Positions 1 to 9,031 of a stretch of DNA of 64,000 bases are shown piece by piece. Under the pieces are notes generated by a model. That model had not been told where the DNA came from. It made no database searches and was given only the letters and a program-made list of their open reading frames with translations. How positions within the stretch are numbered: the stretch's first letter is position 1; every line of letters starts with the position of its first letter. The position numbers and the translations under genes were made by a program. Source of the stretch: Sphingomonas sp. (GTDB taxonomy: Bacteria > Pseudomonadota > Alphaproteobacteria > Sphingomonadales > Sphingomonadaceae); assembly GCA_017304655.1 (NCBI GenBank), contig JAFKLY010000002.1, forward strand, positions 682,001 through 746,000, read 5' to 3'.

Positions 1-141
1 GTGCGGAGCTGGGACGCCCAGACCATCACCGACCGGCTGGAAAATGCCGTGGGGCGTGATCTGCAATATATCCGCATCAACGGCACGCTGGTTGGCGGGC
101 TCGTTGGTGTTGGCCTGCACACCGCGTCGCTGCTGCTCTAA
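1..141 (+). CDS. DUF445 family membrane protein, C-terminal end (partial)
   Basis: The first 46 codons of the window are open in frame 1 and stop at 139-141. The peptide has the typical closing segment of DUF445 (YjiN-like) proteins: a run ending in the words GRDLQYIRINGTLVGG, followed by a short hydrophobic tail that probably forms the last membrane helix. The start lies upstream of the window, so length, signal and promoter cannot be judged. Function of the family is not established. The gene runs toward the minus-strand NRDE gene, with the dispersed repeat copy between them. Confidence 0.8.
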   Translation: MRSWDAQTITDRLENAVGRDLQYIRINGTLVGGLVGVGLHTASLLL

Positions 142-205
142 ACGCCGATCGCAGAGCGCGCTCACGGGCGCCGCAAGCCGAGAGGGCGCGCCCGCCGCGC
201 CGGGC

Positions 206-465
206 GTCCAACAGCGCGCCGCGCGCTGGAAGTTCACGACACGGGGGCATGAACTTTCGCTTCCCTCACCTTTCGCGGCAGCCGCACGAGATGGGCGCCA
301 GAACGCGTTCCGACGAGCCTGTGCGGCCCGTCCGGTGGAGTGACATTCGCTGGATGAGAAAGAACCGCATTTTGATTGGGTACGTCTGGTCTGGACAAGG
401 AGGGTTGTCCGGCAGGGCTGCCACGACGGAGGGGGTGTAGGACAGCGGAAAAGCGAGGCTGTTGG
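206..465. repeat. dispersed intergenic repeat, copy 1
   Basis: This gene-free stretch is clearly related to 30637-30900. Shared blocks include GTCCAACAG at the left edge, an inverted AAGTTCA/TGAACTT arm pair around ACGGGGGCA (about 231-256), TCCGACGAGCC in the middle, ATGAGAAAG (354) and TGTAGGACAG with GGAAA near the right edge. A second hairpin (GGACAA/TTGTCC) sits near 393-410. No transposase or target-site duplication was seen. It fills the gap between two convergent genes, so it may be a small non-autonomous mobile element or a structured RNA; the function is unknown. Confidence 0.75.
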
Positions 466-489
466 GCGCGTGCGACGAGAGGCGGGCCG

Positions 490-1251
490 TCACACCGGCC
501 AGCCGAAGTCCAGTCGCGTCTCGCCCGTTGCGATGCCCTGCGCATCATAGCGCCGTTCCACGATCAGCCCCCGGCCATCCCTATCGATCGCGACGACTGT
601 GCTGCACCGCGTCCCGTACATCGGATGACGGATGAAGATCGGCGAGAGGCGCGGTTCAAGCGGCGCATCAGAGGGCTCCTCCGGTGGCAGGCCGGTGGCG
701 GGCAGCGTCTCGCTCGCCAGCCCGTCCAGCAACGCGGCGGGGTCGTGCGCCCCGGCCACGATCCAGTCGAGCAACTGGCCTTTGATCTGCCCGGTCTTGG
801 GCCAGGGCTCGTCGAGCGCGCCGTTGGAGAGGCCATAGAGGCCGGAAGCAAGCGGTGCGTGCATTGGCGAAGGCTGGTTGGTGAGGAAGCGCGGGCCGCT
901 GGCATCGACGAAGATCAGGTTGAACGGATTGAAGGCGGCAAGGTCGATCGCATCAGGCGCGGCGTAATTTCCGTCGCCGGCCAGCAGATCGCGTACCAGC
1001 GCGCCACGTGAGGCGCGGTCGGGCAAAGGGGGGCCGAAGCCGCGCAAATTGGTGACGACCGCGAACCGGCCCTGCTCCGAGACGCCGAGCCAGGTGCCGC
1101 CAGCGGTCAGGTCGCGCCCGGCGATCACATGGGCCGGAGCCTCCCATCGGTCCAGCGGCGCCGCAGGCCGGGCGTGGAGTTCGTCGCGATTGCCAGCCAT
1201 GACGAGCCGCCACTTAGGGTGCGCTTGCCAGGCGAAGGCGAGCACGCACAT
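490..1251 (-). CDS. NRDE (TANGO2-like) family protein
   Basis: 253 residues, full length for the family. The N-terminus starts MCVLAFAW, with the conserved cysteine at position 2 expected of the N-terminal-nucleophile-like fold. The family signature NRDE is visible near residue 21 (AGNRDELHARP). TANGO2/NRDE proteins have been linked to heme handling and lipid metabolism in eukaryotes; the bacterial role is not settled. It lies 3 bases downstream of hemW on the same strand, so it is probably co-transcribed. A link with heme trafficking is attractive but is inference from position. Confidence 0.85.
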   Translation of the reverse strand: MCVLAFAWQAHPKWRLVMAGNRDELHARPAAPLDRWEAPAHVIAGRDLTAGGTWLGVSEQGRFAVVTNLRGFGPPLPDRASRGALVRDLLAGDGNYAAPDAIDLAAFNPFNLIFVDASGPRFLTNQPSPMHAPLASGLYGLSNGALDEPWPKTGQIKGQLLDWIVAGAHDPAALLDGLASETLPATGLPPEEPSDAPLEPRLSPIFIRHPMYGTRCSTVVAIDRDGRGLIVERRYDAQGIATGETRLDFGWPV

Positions 1252-1254
1252 GGC

Positions 1255-2403
1255 TCAGACCGCCACGATCTCGGCCAGGATGCCATCCAGCAGCAGCATC
1301 CCCTGCGGCGTGACGATGAGCCGATCGCCCTCGCGCACCAGCAGACCGTGGCCGGCAAGGCGGGCGACGGCGGTCTCGTCGAGCAGGGTCTCGCGTGCCA
1401 CGCCGGTGCGCGCGGCAAGCGCGGCGAGATCGACGCCCTCGGCCAAGCGCAGCCCCATCATCAGTGCTTCGCCGGCCTGCTCGGCGGGCGGCAATGCGCG
1501 CTCCTCGGCGAGGCCATGGCCGTTGCGCTCCAGCGCGCTCAGCCAGTTCTCGGGCTTTTTGTGCCGAACCGTGGCGTGGCTGCCGCGCCGGCCATGGGCG
1601 CCGGGACCGATGCCGGCATAATCGCCATAGCGCCAGTAAGCGAGATTGTGGCGGCTCTCCTGCCCCGGCGCGGCGTGGTTGGAGACTTCATAGGCGGGCC
1701 GCCGCGCTGCAGTCGTCATCGCCTGCGTGAGCTCGAACAGATCGGCCGCCTCGTCCGGGTCTGTGGGCGTGAAGTCGCCCTTGCGCACGTCCGTCTCGAA
1801 GCGGGTGCCCGGCTCGATGGTCAGCTGGTAGAGCGAGAGATGATCGGTGCCGAAGCCGAGCGCGCGGGTCAGCTCGCTGTCCCAGTCGGCGAGGCTCTGG
1901 CCGGGCCGGGCATAAATGAGGTCGATGCTCACCCGGTCGACGCTGCGCTGCGCAGCATCGAGCGCGGCCAGCCCTTCCGCGACATCATGCGCGCGGCCAA
2001 GGAAGCGCAGCGCCGCGTCGTCCAGCGCCTGCAACCCCAGCGAGAGGCGATTGACCCCGGCCTGCGCCACGGCAGCGAAGCGGGCGGCTTCTGCGCTGTT
2101 GGGGTTCGCTTCCATGCTGATCTCGATATCGTCTGCGAAGGACCAGTGCCCAGCCGCCGCGTCGATCAGCGCGGCGATGGTCTCCGGCGGCATCAGCGAG
2201 GGTGTGCCGCCACCGAAGAAAATGGAGCCGAGCTGCCGGCCGGGCAGCAGCGCGGCCTCATGGGCCAGATCGCGCAGCAGCGCCTCGCGCCAGAGGGTCT
2301 GGTCGATGGTCTCGCGAACATGGCTGTTGAAGTCGCAATAAGGGCATTTGGCGACGCAGAACGGCCAATGGATGTAGAGCGCAAGGGGCGCCGGGGCAGT
2401 CAT
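1255..2403 (-). CDS. hemW: radical SAM heme chaperone HemW
   Basis: 382 residues. The radical SAM cluster motif CxxxCxxC is seen at Cys16, Cys20 and Cys23 (FCVAKCPYCDF), followed by the glycine-rich GGGTPSLM segment that binds SAM. The extra cysteine-phenylalanine pattern after the motif (CPYCDF) fits HemW rather than a catalytic coproporphyrinogen dehydrogenase HemN. HemW is thought to insert heme into respiratory enzymes. It belongs to the rph-rdgB-hemW block common in alphaproteobacteria and is followed 3 bases later by the NRDE gene. Confidence 0.93.
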   Translation of the reverse strand: MTAPAPLALYIHWPFCVAKCPYCDFNSHVRETIDQTLWREALLRDLAHEAALLPGRQLGSIFFGGGTPSLMPPETIAALIDAAAGHWSFADDIEISMEANPNSAEAARFAAVAQAGVNRLSLGLQALDDAALRFLGRAHDVAEGLAALDAAQRSVDRVSIDLIYARPGQSLADWDSELTRALGFGTDHLSLYQLTIEPGTRFETDVRKGDFTPTDPDEAADLFELTQAMTTAARRPAYEVSNHAAPGQESRHNLAYWRYGDYAGIGPGAHGRRGSHATVRHKKPENWLSALERNGHGLAEERALPPAEQAGEALMMGLRLAEGVDLAALAARTGVARETLLDETAVARLAGHGLLVREGDRLIVTPQGMLLLDGILAEIVAV

Positions 2404-2433
2404 GGCCCCGCTATAGCGCCTGCGCCCGGAAAG

Positions 2434-2877
2434 TCAGCCGGCCTTGCCGGTCTGTGCAGCCTCGTCGCCGTGGAGCAATTTGAGCGCGGGCCAGTAGAGC
2501 AGTCGCTCCTCCCGCTCGATCATGCTGTGCAGAATACCGATGACGCGCACCAGCGCCTTTTCATAGCCCGCACGGTCTGCCTCGATCGCGGCGACTGTCC
2601 AGGTGCCGACATGATTGGAATATTGTCCATGCCCATGCCGTAGCTCGGACATCATGGCTGCGGCGTGTGGCAGCTGGTCGACAAGCCCGCTCTGCGTGAG
2701 CGGCTTGATGATCATTTCGTCTTCGTGGCGCAGATGCGCCAGGGCCAGCGTTCCCACGCGCACGCGCAACTGGGTGATCTCGTCGCTCCGCGCCGGCGGA
2801 TTGCGCCGGACCGCAGCCAGCAGCGCATCTGCTGCCGCGATCAGCAGCCGATGTTCCTCGAACAGATCAGCGGTCAT
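2434..2877 (-). CDS. hemerythrin-domain protein
   Basis: About 147 residues of mostly helical sequence, with histidine and glutamate pairs spaced as in hemerythrin-like four-helix bundles: EEHR near the start, HLRHEDE in the middle, HGHGQYSNH, and a late EREERLLYW helix. Such domains bind a di-iron site and sense or bind oxygen, nitric oxide or iron. The ATG at 2877 is preferred over an upstream TTG at 2895; the ribosome site is weak for both. It sits between rdgB and hemW, which are usually adjacent, so it looks like an insertion into that block. Confidence 0.75.
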   Translation of the reverse strand: MTADLFEEHRLLIAAADALLAAVRRNPPARSDEITQLRVRVGTLALAHLRHEDEMIIKPLTQSGLVDQLPHAAAMMSELRHGHGQYSNHVGTWTVAAIEADRAGYEKALVRVIGILHSMIEREERLLYWPALKLLHGDEAAQTGKAG

Positions 2878-2981
2878 GCGCGCCGGGGGCCTCAAAAAAA
2901 GCAGTCGTCAAAGGGCAGACTGACAGCGAAAGCCCTCTTTTCCGTTAATGGCGAGGCTGGGCTGCTGCGTGTTGTTCGGGG

Positions 2982-3605
2982 CTAGAACAGGGCGTCCACA
3001 AGCAGGTCAAAGGCGCGGGCGCGATGGCTGATCGCGTTTTTGGCCGCCGGGTCCATCTCGCCAAAGGTGAGAGCTGCGCCGCCCGGCAGGAAGGCCGGAT
3101 CATAGCCAAAGCCGAGTTTCCCGCGCGGTGGCCAGACAAGCGACCCTTCCACGCGCCCCTCGAACAGGGCAGTCTCGCCATCCGGCCAGGCGAGGCAGAG
3201 CGTGCAGACGAACGCGGCAGCGCGGTCGGCGTCCGGGCCTAGCTCGCAGAGCAGGCCTTCCACCTTGCCCATCGCCATGTACCAGTCGCGACCCTCCGCG
3301 CCCTCGAACCATTGCCGCTCGGCCCAGTCAGCCGTGTAGACGCCGGGCCGCCCGCCGAGCGCGCGCACATCGAGGCCACTGTCGTCCGCCAGCGCGGGCA
3401 GGCCGGAAGCGGTCGCGGACGCCAGCGCCTTGATCGTCGCATTCTCGGCAAAGGTCGTGCCGGTCTCCTCCGGCTCGGGCAGGCCGAGCGATCCGGCCGA
3501 GACCGGCGCCATGCCATGCGGGCCGAGCAGCGCCGTGATCTCGCGCACCTTGCCTTCATTATGGCTGGCGATGACGAGGCGGCCGGGCGTGAGCTTGCGG
3601 GTCAT
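2982..3605 (-). CDS. rdgB: XTP/dITP diphosphatase RdgB (HAM1 family)
   Basis: 207 residues, normal for the family. The substrate-binding [10 protein letters not shown] segment lies near residue 14, the metal site motif DDSGLDV in the first half and the FGYDPAF segment in the second half. The enzyme hydrolyses non-canonical purine nucleoside triphosphates (ITP, dITP, XTP) to monophosphates and keeps them out of nucleic acids. It follows the secreted unknown protein by 5 bases and precedes the hemerythrin gene. The rph-rdgB pairing is common, although here another gene separates the two. Confidence 0.95.
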   Translation of the reverse strand: MTRKLTPGRLVIASHNEGKVREITALLGPHGMAPVSAGSLGLPEPEETGTTFAENATIKALASATASGLPALADDSGLDVRALGGRPGVYTADWAERQWFEGAEGRDWYMAMGKVEGLLCELGPDADRAAAFVCTLCLAWPDGETALFEGRVEGSLVWPPRGKLGFGYDPAFLPGGAALTFGEMDPAAKNAISHRARAFDLLVDALF

Positions 3606-3610
3606 GTCGC

Positions 3611-4183
3611 TTATTTCGCCGGTGAAATTCTGAGATCGGTAAAGAGGAAGTCGCCGGTCGAGCAGATGATACGCACAACCGGATCAGACGTCGCGAAGGC
3701 TATACGCGTCTCCTGACCACCGATCTTGGCGAGGACTGCCTGACCGTCGAAGGTCAGAGAGAAATCATAGACCGGCGCATCGGCGGTGAGGCCGAACGGA
3801 GGATGTTTAACCTCGCTGTTATCCCGGAACTCGTCCCATTGAAGGAACTGAACAACCGCGTTCTTGTTGTCGCTCTTCAAGCCAACCTTGTTTGCAGGAA
3901 CTCCCATTAGCTGAAAGCCGGCCTGACGATCTGACGATTGTCCCGGCGCCGTGGAGGTCGTGAAATGGATACGCGCGGTTGGCGCCCACTTCGGATCCTT
4001 GGCGATATTAAGCAGCTTCAGTTTGCCGGAGACGGTCACCGGGCCGGAAGGCACCGGAAGCGCGAGCTCGGAAAAATGTCCCGGCGCCGTGTCGCAGTCA
4101 TAGGTGATGCCCTTGGTCTGCGCATTTGCCACCGCAGGGGCGACGACGAGAGCCAAGCCCAGGAAATATCGAAAGATCATCAT
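3611..4183 (-). CDS. secreted hypothetical protein
   Basis: 190 residues. An N-terminal hydrophobic stretch followed by AVANAQ is a good signal peptide with cleavage after ANA, so the mature protein is probably periplasmic. Two cysteines (in YDCDTAPG and IICSTGD) could form a disulfide. I do not recognise a family. Two adjacent ATG codons (4181-4183 and 4178-4180) follow a GGGGG-rich ribosome site. It lies between rph and rdgB on the same strand, 36 bases after rph, with a short inverted repeat (GACCGA/TCGGTC at 4201-4219) in that gap. Its base composition is less G+C-rich than its neighbours. Confidence 0.7.
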   Translation of the reverse strand: MMIFRYFLGLALVVAPAVANAQTKGITYDCDTAPGHFSELALPVPSGPVTVSGKLKLLNIAKDPKWAPTARIHFTTSTAPGQSSDRQAGFQLMGVPANKVGLKSDNKNAVVQFLQWDEFRDNSEVKHPPFGLTADAPVYDFSLTFDGQAVLAKIGGQETRIAFATSDPVVRIICSTGDFLFTDLRISPAK

Positions 4184-4219
4184 CCGTTACCCCCTCTTGA
4201 GACCGATCTGGAGTCGGTC

Positions 4220-4936
4220 TTACCGCCCCGTCGCCTTGTCCTGTGCCGCGAAGATCTGCGTGCAGCCGATGCGGGCGAGGCGCAGGAGGCGCAGCAGCGC
4301 TTCCTCGTCATAGGTCGCGCCTTCCGCCGTGGCTTGCGCCTCGGCGATGTTGCCGTTGGAGAGCAGCACGAAATTGGCGTCGGCATGGGCGTTGCTGTCC
4401 TCGATATAGTCGAGGTCAAGCACCGGATTGCCCTGATAGATGCCGCAGGAGACGGCAGCGACCTTGGCCTGGATCGGGTCGACGGTCAGCGCGCCGCTGG
4501 CGAGCAGCTTGTCCACCGCGATGCGCAGCGCCACCCAGGCGCCGGAGATGCTGGCGGTGCGGGTGCCGCCATCGGCCTGGATCACGTCGCAATCGAGCGT
4601 GATCTGGCGCTCGCCCAGCGCCTTCAGGTCCACCACGGCGCGCAGCGAGCGGCCGATGAGGCGCTGGATTTCCTGCGTGCGGCCGGATTGCTTGCCCTTG
4701 GCCGCCTCGCGCGATCCGCGCGTGTGGGTGGCGCGGGGCAGCATGCCATATTCCGCTGTCACCCAGCCTTCGCCCTTGCCGCGCAGGAAGGGCGGCACGC
4801 GCTCCTCGATGCTGGCGGTGCAGAGCACGCGCGTCTCACCGAAGGAGACGAGGCAGCTCCCTTCGGCGTGGATGGTGAAGCCGGGTTCCATGGAAATTGC
4901 GCGCATTTCGTCGGGGGCGCGGCCGGATGGGCGCAT
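4220..4936 (-). CDS. rph: ribonuclease PH
   Basis: 238 residues, the usual length. It opens with the family hallmark RPSGR and contains the [10 protein letters not shown] strand, the [14 protein letters not shown] segment and the catalytic-core [17 protein letters not shown] stretch near residues 84-100. RNase PH is a phosphorolytic 3'-5' exonuclease that trims tRNA 3' ends and helps degrade structured RNA. It is the first gene of the minus-strand block and is divergent from hrcA, sharing a gap of about 90 bases. Confidence 0.96.
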   Translation of the reverse strand: MRPSGRAPDEMRAISMEPGFTIHAEGSCLVSFGETRVLCTASIEERVPPFLRGKGEGWVTAEYGMLPRATHTRGSREAAKGKQSGRTQEIQRLIGRSLRAVVDLKALGERQITLDCDVIQADGGTRTASISGAWVALRIAVDKLLASGALTVDPIQAKVAAVSCGIYQGNPVLDLDYIEDSNAHADANFVLLSNGNIAEAQATAEGATYDEEALLRLLRLARIGCTQIFAAQDKATGR

Positions 4937-5030
4937 GAGTCGCTGGTCCTTGTCGTGTGATTGTCTGCCGGGCGCTCTAGCGGTCCCGTGCCGGCTTTTC
5001 TAGCGCCATGCTCTATCCTACATAGTGTTC

Positions 5031-6074
5031 ATGTCCGATCAGCCGATCCATGCCCTGACCGACCGCGCGCGGGATATCTTCCGCGTCGTGGTCGAATCCT
5101 ATCTCGGCACCGGCGTGCCGGTCGGCTCGCGCACGATCAGCCGCTTGCCGGGCCTCAATCTCTCGCCCGCCTCGATCCGCAACGTGATGCAGGATCTGGA
5201 GGAGGCCGGTCTGCTTGCCGCGCCGCACACTTCGGCCGGGCGGATGCCGACCGACACCGGGCTGCGCCTGTTCGTCGATGCGATGATGCAGGCGGGCGAG
5301 CCGGCCGACGAGGACAAGCGCCTGATCGAGCGGGAGCTCTCCGGCGAGGGGCCGATCGAGGAGGCGCTGAACACCGCGACGACCCTGCTGTCCGGCCTTT
5401 CTGCCTGCGCAGGGCTTGTCATGGTTCCGCGCCGGGAAACCGTGGTGAAGCAGTTCGGCTTCGCCTGGCTCTCCGACCGGCAGGCGCTGGCCGTGCTGGT
5501 CGGCGCGGATGGCAGCGTGGAGAATCGCGTTGTCGATCTGCCGCCCGGCACCACGCCCTCCATGCTGATCGAGGCGGCCAATTATCTCTCCGCTTATGCC
5601 GGTGGGCGCACGCTGGCCGAGGCGCAGGTCTGGCTGGCCCAACAGATCGCCGATGGCGAGACGGCGCTGGACGAGGCGGCGCGGGATCTCATCGCGCGCG
5701 GGCTCGCCGCCTGGAGCCGCGATCCGGAGGATCGGCCGGTGCTCATCGTGCGCGGACAGGCGAACCTTATCGACGAGCAGGCGGCAGGCGATCTGGAGCG
5801 TGTGCGGCAATTGCTGGGCGATCTGGAAGGGAAGAGCGAGATTGCCCGCCTGCTGGACAGCGCGCGGGCGGGCGCCGCGACCAAGATCTTCATCGGATCG
5901 GAGAACAAGCTCTTTTCCCTGAGCGGTTCTTCGGTCATAGCGGCGCCCTATCGCGGCCCGGGCGGCCGTGTCGTCGGCGTGGTCGGCGTGATCGGCCCGA
6001 CCCGGTTGAACTATGCGCGCGTCGTCCCCATGGTGGATTTCACGGCGCAAACGCTCACCAAATTGATGCAATGA
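5031..6074 (+). CDS. hrcA: heat-inducible transcription repressor HrcA
   Basis: 347 residues from the ATG at 5031; an in-frame GTG lies two codons upstream. The N-terminal winged helix covers roughly residues 5-75 (with GSRTISR and SPASIRNVMQDLEEAGLL), and the rest is the GAF-like regulatory domain. HrcA represses chaperone genes by binding CIRCE inverted repeats and is refolded by GroEL. No clear CIRCE sequence or ribosome-binding site was seen upstream of this gene. grpE follows after 9 bases, so the two are an operon linking the repressor with a DnaK cofactor. Confidence 0.95.
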   Translation: MSDQPIHALTDRARDIFRVVVESYLGTGVPVGSRTISRLPGLNLSPASIRNVMQDLEEAGLLAAPHTSAGRMPTDTGLRLFVDAMMQAGEPADEDKRLIERELSGEGPIEEALNTATTLLSGLSACAGLVMVPRRETVVKQFGFAWLSDRQALAVLVGADGSVENRVVDLPPGTTPSMLIEAANYLSAYAGGRTLAEAQVWLAQQIADGETALDEAARDLIARGLAAWSRDPEDRPVLIVRGQANLIDEQAAGDLERVRQLLGDLEGKSEIARLLDSARAGAATKIFIGSENKLFSLSGSSVIAAPYRGPGGRVVGVVGVIGPTRLNYARVVPMVDFTAQTLTKLMQ

Positions 6075-6083
6075 CGGATAGAT

Positions 6084-6644
6084 ATGACTGACGAGAGCAA
6101 GAACGAGAACGAGACCCTGGCCGCCGATATCGCGGACGGCGCCGGCGAGGCCGGATCGCCCGAGGAGACGGTGGCCGCCCGCATCGCCGCGCTGGAAGAG
6201 GAGCTGGCGACCGCGAAGCAGGAAACGCTCTATGCGGTGGCCGACACGCAGAATGTCCGCCGCCGGCTGGAGAAGGAACTGGCCGATGCCCGCGCTTATG
6301 CTGCGACTGCTTTTGCGCGCGACATTCTCTCGGTTGCCGACAATCTCTCCCGCGCGCTCGATGCCATTCCGGCCGAGCTGCGCGAGGACGACAAGCTCAA
6401 GGGCCTCGTCGCCGGTCTGGAAGCGACGGGGCGCGAGCTGGAGAGCGTCTTCCGCAAGCATGGCGTGGAGAAATTCCCCTCGGTCGGCGAGACGCTCGAT
6501 CCCAACAAGCATCAGGCGATGGTCGAGATCCCGGTTGCCGATGCCGCGGCGGGCACGATCGTGCAGGAAATGCAGGCCGGCTACATGATCAAGGACCGCC
6601 TGCTGCGCCCCGCGCTGGTCGGCGTGGCGAAAGCGGCGGACTAA
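6084..6644 (+). CDS. grpE: nucleotide exchange factor GrpE
   Basis: 186 residues. An acidic disordered start is followed by a long helical coiled-coil (about residues 35-110, with YAVADTQNVRRRLEKE and ILSVADNLSRAL) and a C-terminal beta-wing (near KFPSVGETLDPNKHQAMVE). GrpE drives ADP release from DnaK in the cytoplasm. It begins 9 bases after hrcA and is very likely co-transcribed with it, as in many alphaproteobacteria. Confidence 0.96.
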   Translation: MTDESKNENETLAADIADGAGEAGSPEETVAARIAALEEELATAKQETLYAVADTQNVRRRLEKELADARAYAATAFARDILSVADNLSRALDAIPAELREDDKLKGLVAGLEATGRELESVFRKHGVEKFPSVGETLDPNKHQAMVEIPVADAAAGTIVQEMQAGYMIKDRLLRPALVGVAKAAD

Positions 6645-6704
6645 GGGCACCTGCCGCCCCTTCCGTCTTCGGCAAGAGGGCAGGGGGCGACAGCCGGAGG
6701 ATTG

Positions 6705-7685
6705 ATGTTTCTCGTTACGGGCAGCGCCGGGCATCTGGGCGAAGCGCTGATGCGCACTTTCCGTGCCGAGGGCATCCCGGCGCGCGGGATGGATATCAAG
6801 CCATCGCCTTATACGGACGTGGTGGGGTCGATTGCCGATCGCGCGGCGGTCGAAGCCGCGATGGACGGCGTGCGCGACGTGCTGAACACCGCGACGCTGC
6901 ACAAGCCGCATGTCGTGACGCACAGTCACGCGGACTTCGTGGAAACCAATATCTCCGGCACGCTCGCGCTGCTGGAAGCGGCGGTCGCCGCCGGTGTGCG
7001 CTCGATGGTCTTCACCAGCACGACCAGCACCTTCGGTTCAGCCATGACACCGGCCTATGGCGAACCTGCTGCCTGGGTGACGGAGGCGGTGACGCCGATC
7101 CCGAAGAACATCTATGGCGCGACCAAGCTTGGTGCCGAGCATCTGTGCGAGATGTTCGGGCGGACAGGGCGTCTGCCGGTGGTCGTCCTGCGTACGTCGC
7201 GCTTCTTCCCGGAAGATGACGACAATGCCGGGCAGCGCGATCGCTTCTCGCGCGACAATCTGCAGGCGCTGGAATTGCTCAATCGCCGGGTCGATCTGGC
7301 CGATATCGTCAGCGCGCATCGGCTTGCGGTCGAGCAGGCGCCGGCGCTTGGCTTCGGTCGCTTCATCATTTCCGCCACCACGCCGTTTACGCGTGAGGAC
7401 TTGCCTGTGCTCAATCGGGATGCGCGGGCGGCGATCCTGCGGCATTTCCCGCGCGCCGAAGCGCTGTTCGCGGCGCGCGGCTGGTCTTTCCCGCAGGCCC
7501 TCGATCGCGTCTATGTGAATGCCCATGCCCGCGCGACCCTGGGCTGGGCGCCGCGTCACGACTTTGCCCATGTGCTGGATTGTCTTGCCGAAGGGCGCGA
7601 TTTCCGCAGCGATCTTGCCCGTGCCGTAGGCAGCAAGGGCTATCATGACGAACTGTTCGAGGATGGCCCGTTTCCGGTGGAGTGA
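6705..7685 (+). CDS. NAD-dependent epimerase/dehydratase family protein
   Basis: 326 residues. The Rossmann nucleotide-binding glycine motif GSAGHLG is at the extreme N-terminus and the catalytic YGATK (YxxxK) is near residue 142, so it belongs to the extended short-chain dehydrogenase class. Substrate is unknown; relatives act on nucleotide sugars or other alcohols. The ATG at 6705 is preferred over the TTG immediately before it because GGAGG lies 4 bases upstream of the ATG. The gap from grpE is 60 bases, so read-through is possible but not shown. Confidence 0.85.
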   Translation: MFLVTGSAGHLGEALMRTFRAEGIPARGMDIKPSPYTDVVGSIADRAAVEAAMDGVRDVLNTATLHKPHVVTHSHADFVETNISGTLALLEAAVAAGVRSMVFTSTTSTFGSAMTPAYGEPAAWVTEAVTPIPKNIYGATKLGAEHLCEMFGRTGRLPVVVLRTSRFFPEDDDNAGQRDRFSRDNLQALELLNRRVDLADIVSAHRLAVEQAPALGFGRFIISATTPFTREDLPVLNRDARAAILRHFPRAEALFAARGWSFPQALDRVYVNAHARATLGWAPRHDFAHVLDCLAEGRDFRSDLARAVGSKGYHDELFEDGPFPVE

Positions 7686-7726
7686 AGGCCGGATTGGTGC
7701 GCATCGCGATCAGGCGATGCCGCCCA

Positions 7727-8221
7727 TTACAGCACCCGTTGCCACCAGCCGACATCGCGCCAGGCGCCCAGCTTCCAGCCGACTTCGCGGTAGATGCCGA
7801 CGGGCGTGAAGCCCATGGCCTCGTGCAGGCCGATGCTGCCGGCATTGGGCAAAGCGATGCCGGCAAAGGCCGCGTGGATACCCCGATCCCTGAGCAGGGG
7901 AAGCAGTGCGCCATACAGGGCGCGGCCGATGCCTCGCCGCGCCTGAGCAGGATCGACATAGACCGCAACGTCCGCCGAGCTCGCATAGGCTGCACGCGTG
8001 CGGTGGGGGCTGCCATAGGCATAGCCGGCGATGCGGCCATCCGGCCCGTGCGCCACCAGCCAGCCATGGCTCGCGCCATAGGTCGCGATGCGCGCGGCCA
8101 TTTCGTCCGCATCGGGCGGCTCGGTCTCGAAGCTCACCCAGCTTTCGGTCACGAAAGGCCGGTAGATCTCGGCGCATCGGGCCGCATCGGCGCTGGTGGC
8201 GGGACGGATGGCGATGCTCAT
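7727..8221 (-). CDS. GNAT N-acetyltransferase, phosphinothricin acetyltransferase-like
   Basis: 164 residues forming one GNAT domain. The acetyl-CoA loop is seen in VDPAQARRGIGRALY, preceded by the beta-4 strand ADVAVYV. The end (VGWKLGAWRDVGWWQR) is characteristic of the Pat/Bar/YncA group, which acetylates phosphinothricin, methionine sulfone or similar amino-acid analogues. The true substrate cannot be inferred. It lies 19 bases downstream of the SDR gene on the same strand and is convergent with the preceding epimerase gene. Confidence 0.85.
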   Translation of the reverse strand: MSIAIRPATSADAARCAEIYRPFVTESWVSFETEPPDADEMAARIATYGASHGWLVAHGPDGRIAGYAYGSPHRTRAAYASSADVAVYVDPAQARRGIGRALYGALLPLLRDRGIHAAFAGIALPNAGSIGLHEAMGFTPVGIYREVGWKLGAWRDVGWWQRVL

Positions 8222-8240
8222 TGCCCGCGCGCCTTGTGGT

Positions 8241-8993
8241 TCAGCCCCGCCCGATGAACGGCATCTTGGCCGGCATCACGGTGAGGAACTGGGCGTTCGC
8301 GTCCGGCGGCAGGCTGTCCATGTAGAGGATGGTGTCGCCCACCACGCTGGCATCCATCACCGGCTCGGGCACCAGCCGCCCGTCCGCCTGCGGCACGCCG
8401 TTTGCGAAGGCGGCGGAGAAGGCGCTGGCGGCATTGCCGATGTCGATCTGACCGACAGAGATGTCATATTTGCGCCCTTCGAGCGATCCGGCCTTGGTGA
8501 GGCCGGAGACGCCATGCTTGCTGGCGCAATAGGCGACGGTGTCCGGGCGCGGGCTGTAGGCTGAGATCGAGCCGTTGTTGATGATGCGCCCGCCCATCGG
8601 CACCTGCGCCTTCATCACGCGGAAGGCGGCCTGCATGCAGAGGAACGAACCGGTGAGATTGACGTCGACGACTTCCTTGAAGCGGGCCAGCGCCATGTCC
8701 TCGATAGGGAAACGCCCGCCGTTCAGCCCGGCATTGTTGAAAAGGAGATCGACCCGGCCAAAGCGCGCGACGGTCTCGTCGAACAGCGCCTTGACCGAGG
8801 CTTCGTCAGCCACGTCGGTCGGCACGCACAGGATCGGCTCGGGCGATCCGGCAGCGAGCGCGGCCGTCTCCTCCAGCGCGTCGGTGCGGCGACCGGCAAG
8901 CGCGAGCCGATAGCCCCTGGCGGCGAGCGATATCGCGACGGCCCGGCCAATGCCGCTCCCGGCGCCGGTGATGATGGCAATGCGTCCGGTCAT
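8241..8993 (-). CDS. SDR family oxidoreductase
   Basis: 250 residues, typical of classical short-chain dehydrogenases. The cofactor motif TGAGSGIG is near residue 10, NNAG in the middle and the catalytic YCASK near residue 154. Arginine after the glycine motif (ALAGRRTD) suggests NADP preference, which is inference. Substrate unknown. It is part of a minus-strand run with the YbjQ-type, GST and gapR genes, but gaps of 22-38 bases leave operon structure open. Confidence 0.88.
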   Translation of the reverse strand: MTGRIAIITGAGSGIGRAVAISLAARGYRLALAGRRTDALEETAALAAGSPEPILCVPTDVADEASVKALFDETVARFGRVDLLFNNAGLNGGRFPIEDMALARFKEVVDVNLTGSFLCMQAAFRVMKAQVPMGGRIINNGSISAYSPRPDTVAYCASKHGVSGLTKAGSLEGRKYDISVGQIDIGNAASAFSAAFANGVPQADGRLVPEPVMDASVVGDTILYMDSLPPDANAQFLTVMPAKMPFIGRG

Positions 8994-9031
8994 GGCGGCC
9001 TCTCCCTTGTTCTGCTTGTGCTGTCGCGCGA

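Noticed and set aside
4937..5030. CIRCE operator upstream of hrcA
   Set aside because: No TTAGCACTC/GAGTGCTAA-type inverted repeat was found in the gap.
5013..6929. Long minus-strand open frame of 638 codons opposite hrcA and grpE
   Set aside because: Antisense shadow of clearly conserved genes in a GC-rich genome; the translation is Arg/His/Gly-rich with no family features.
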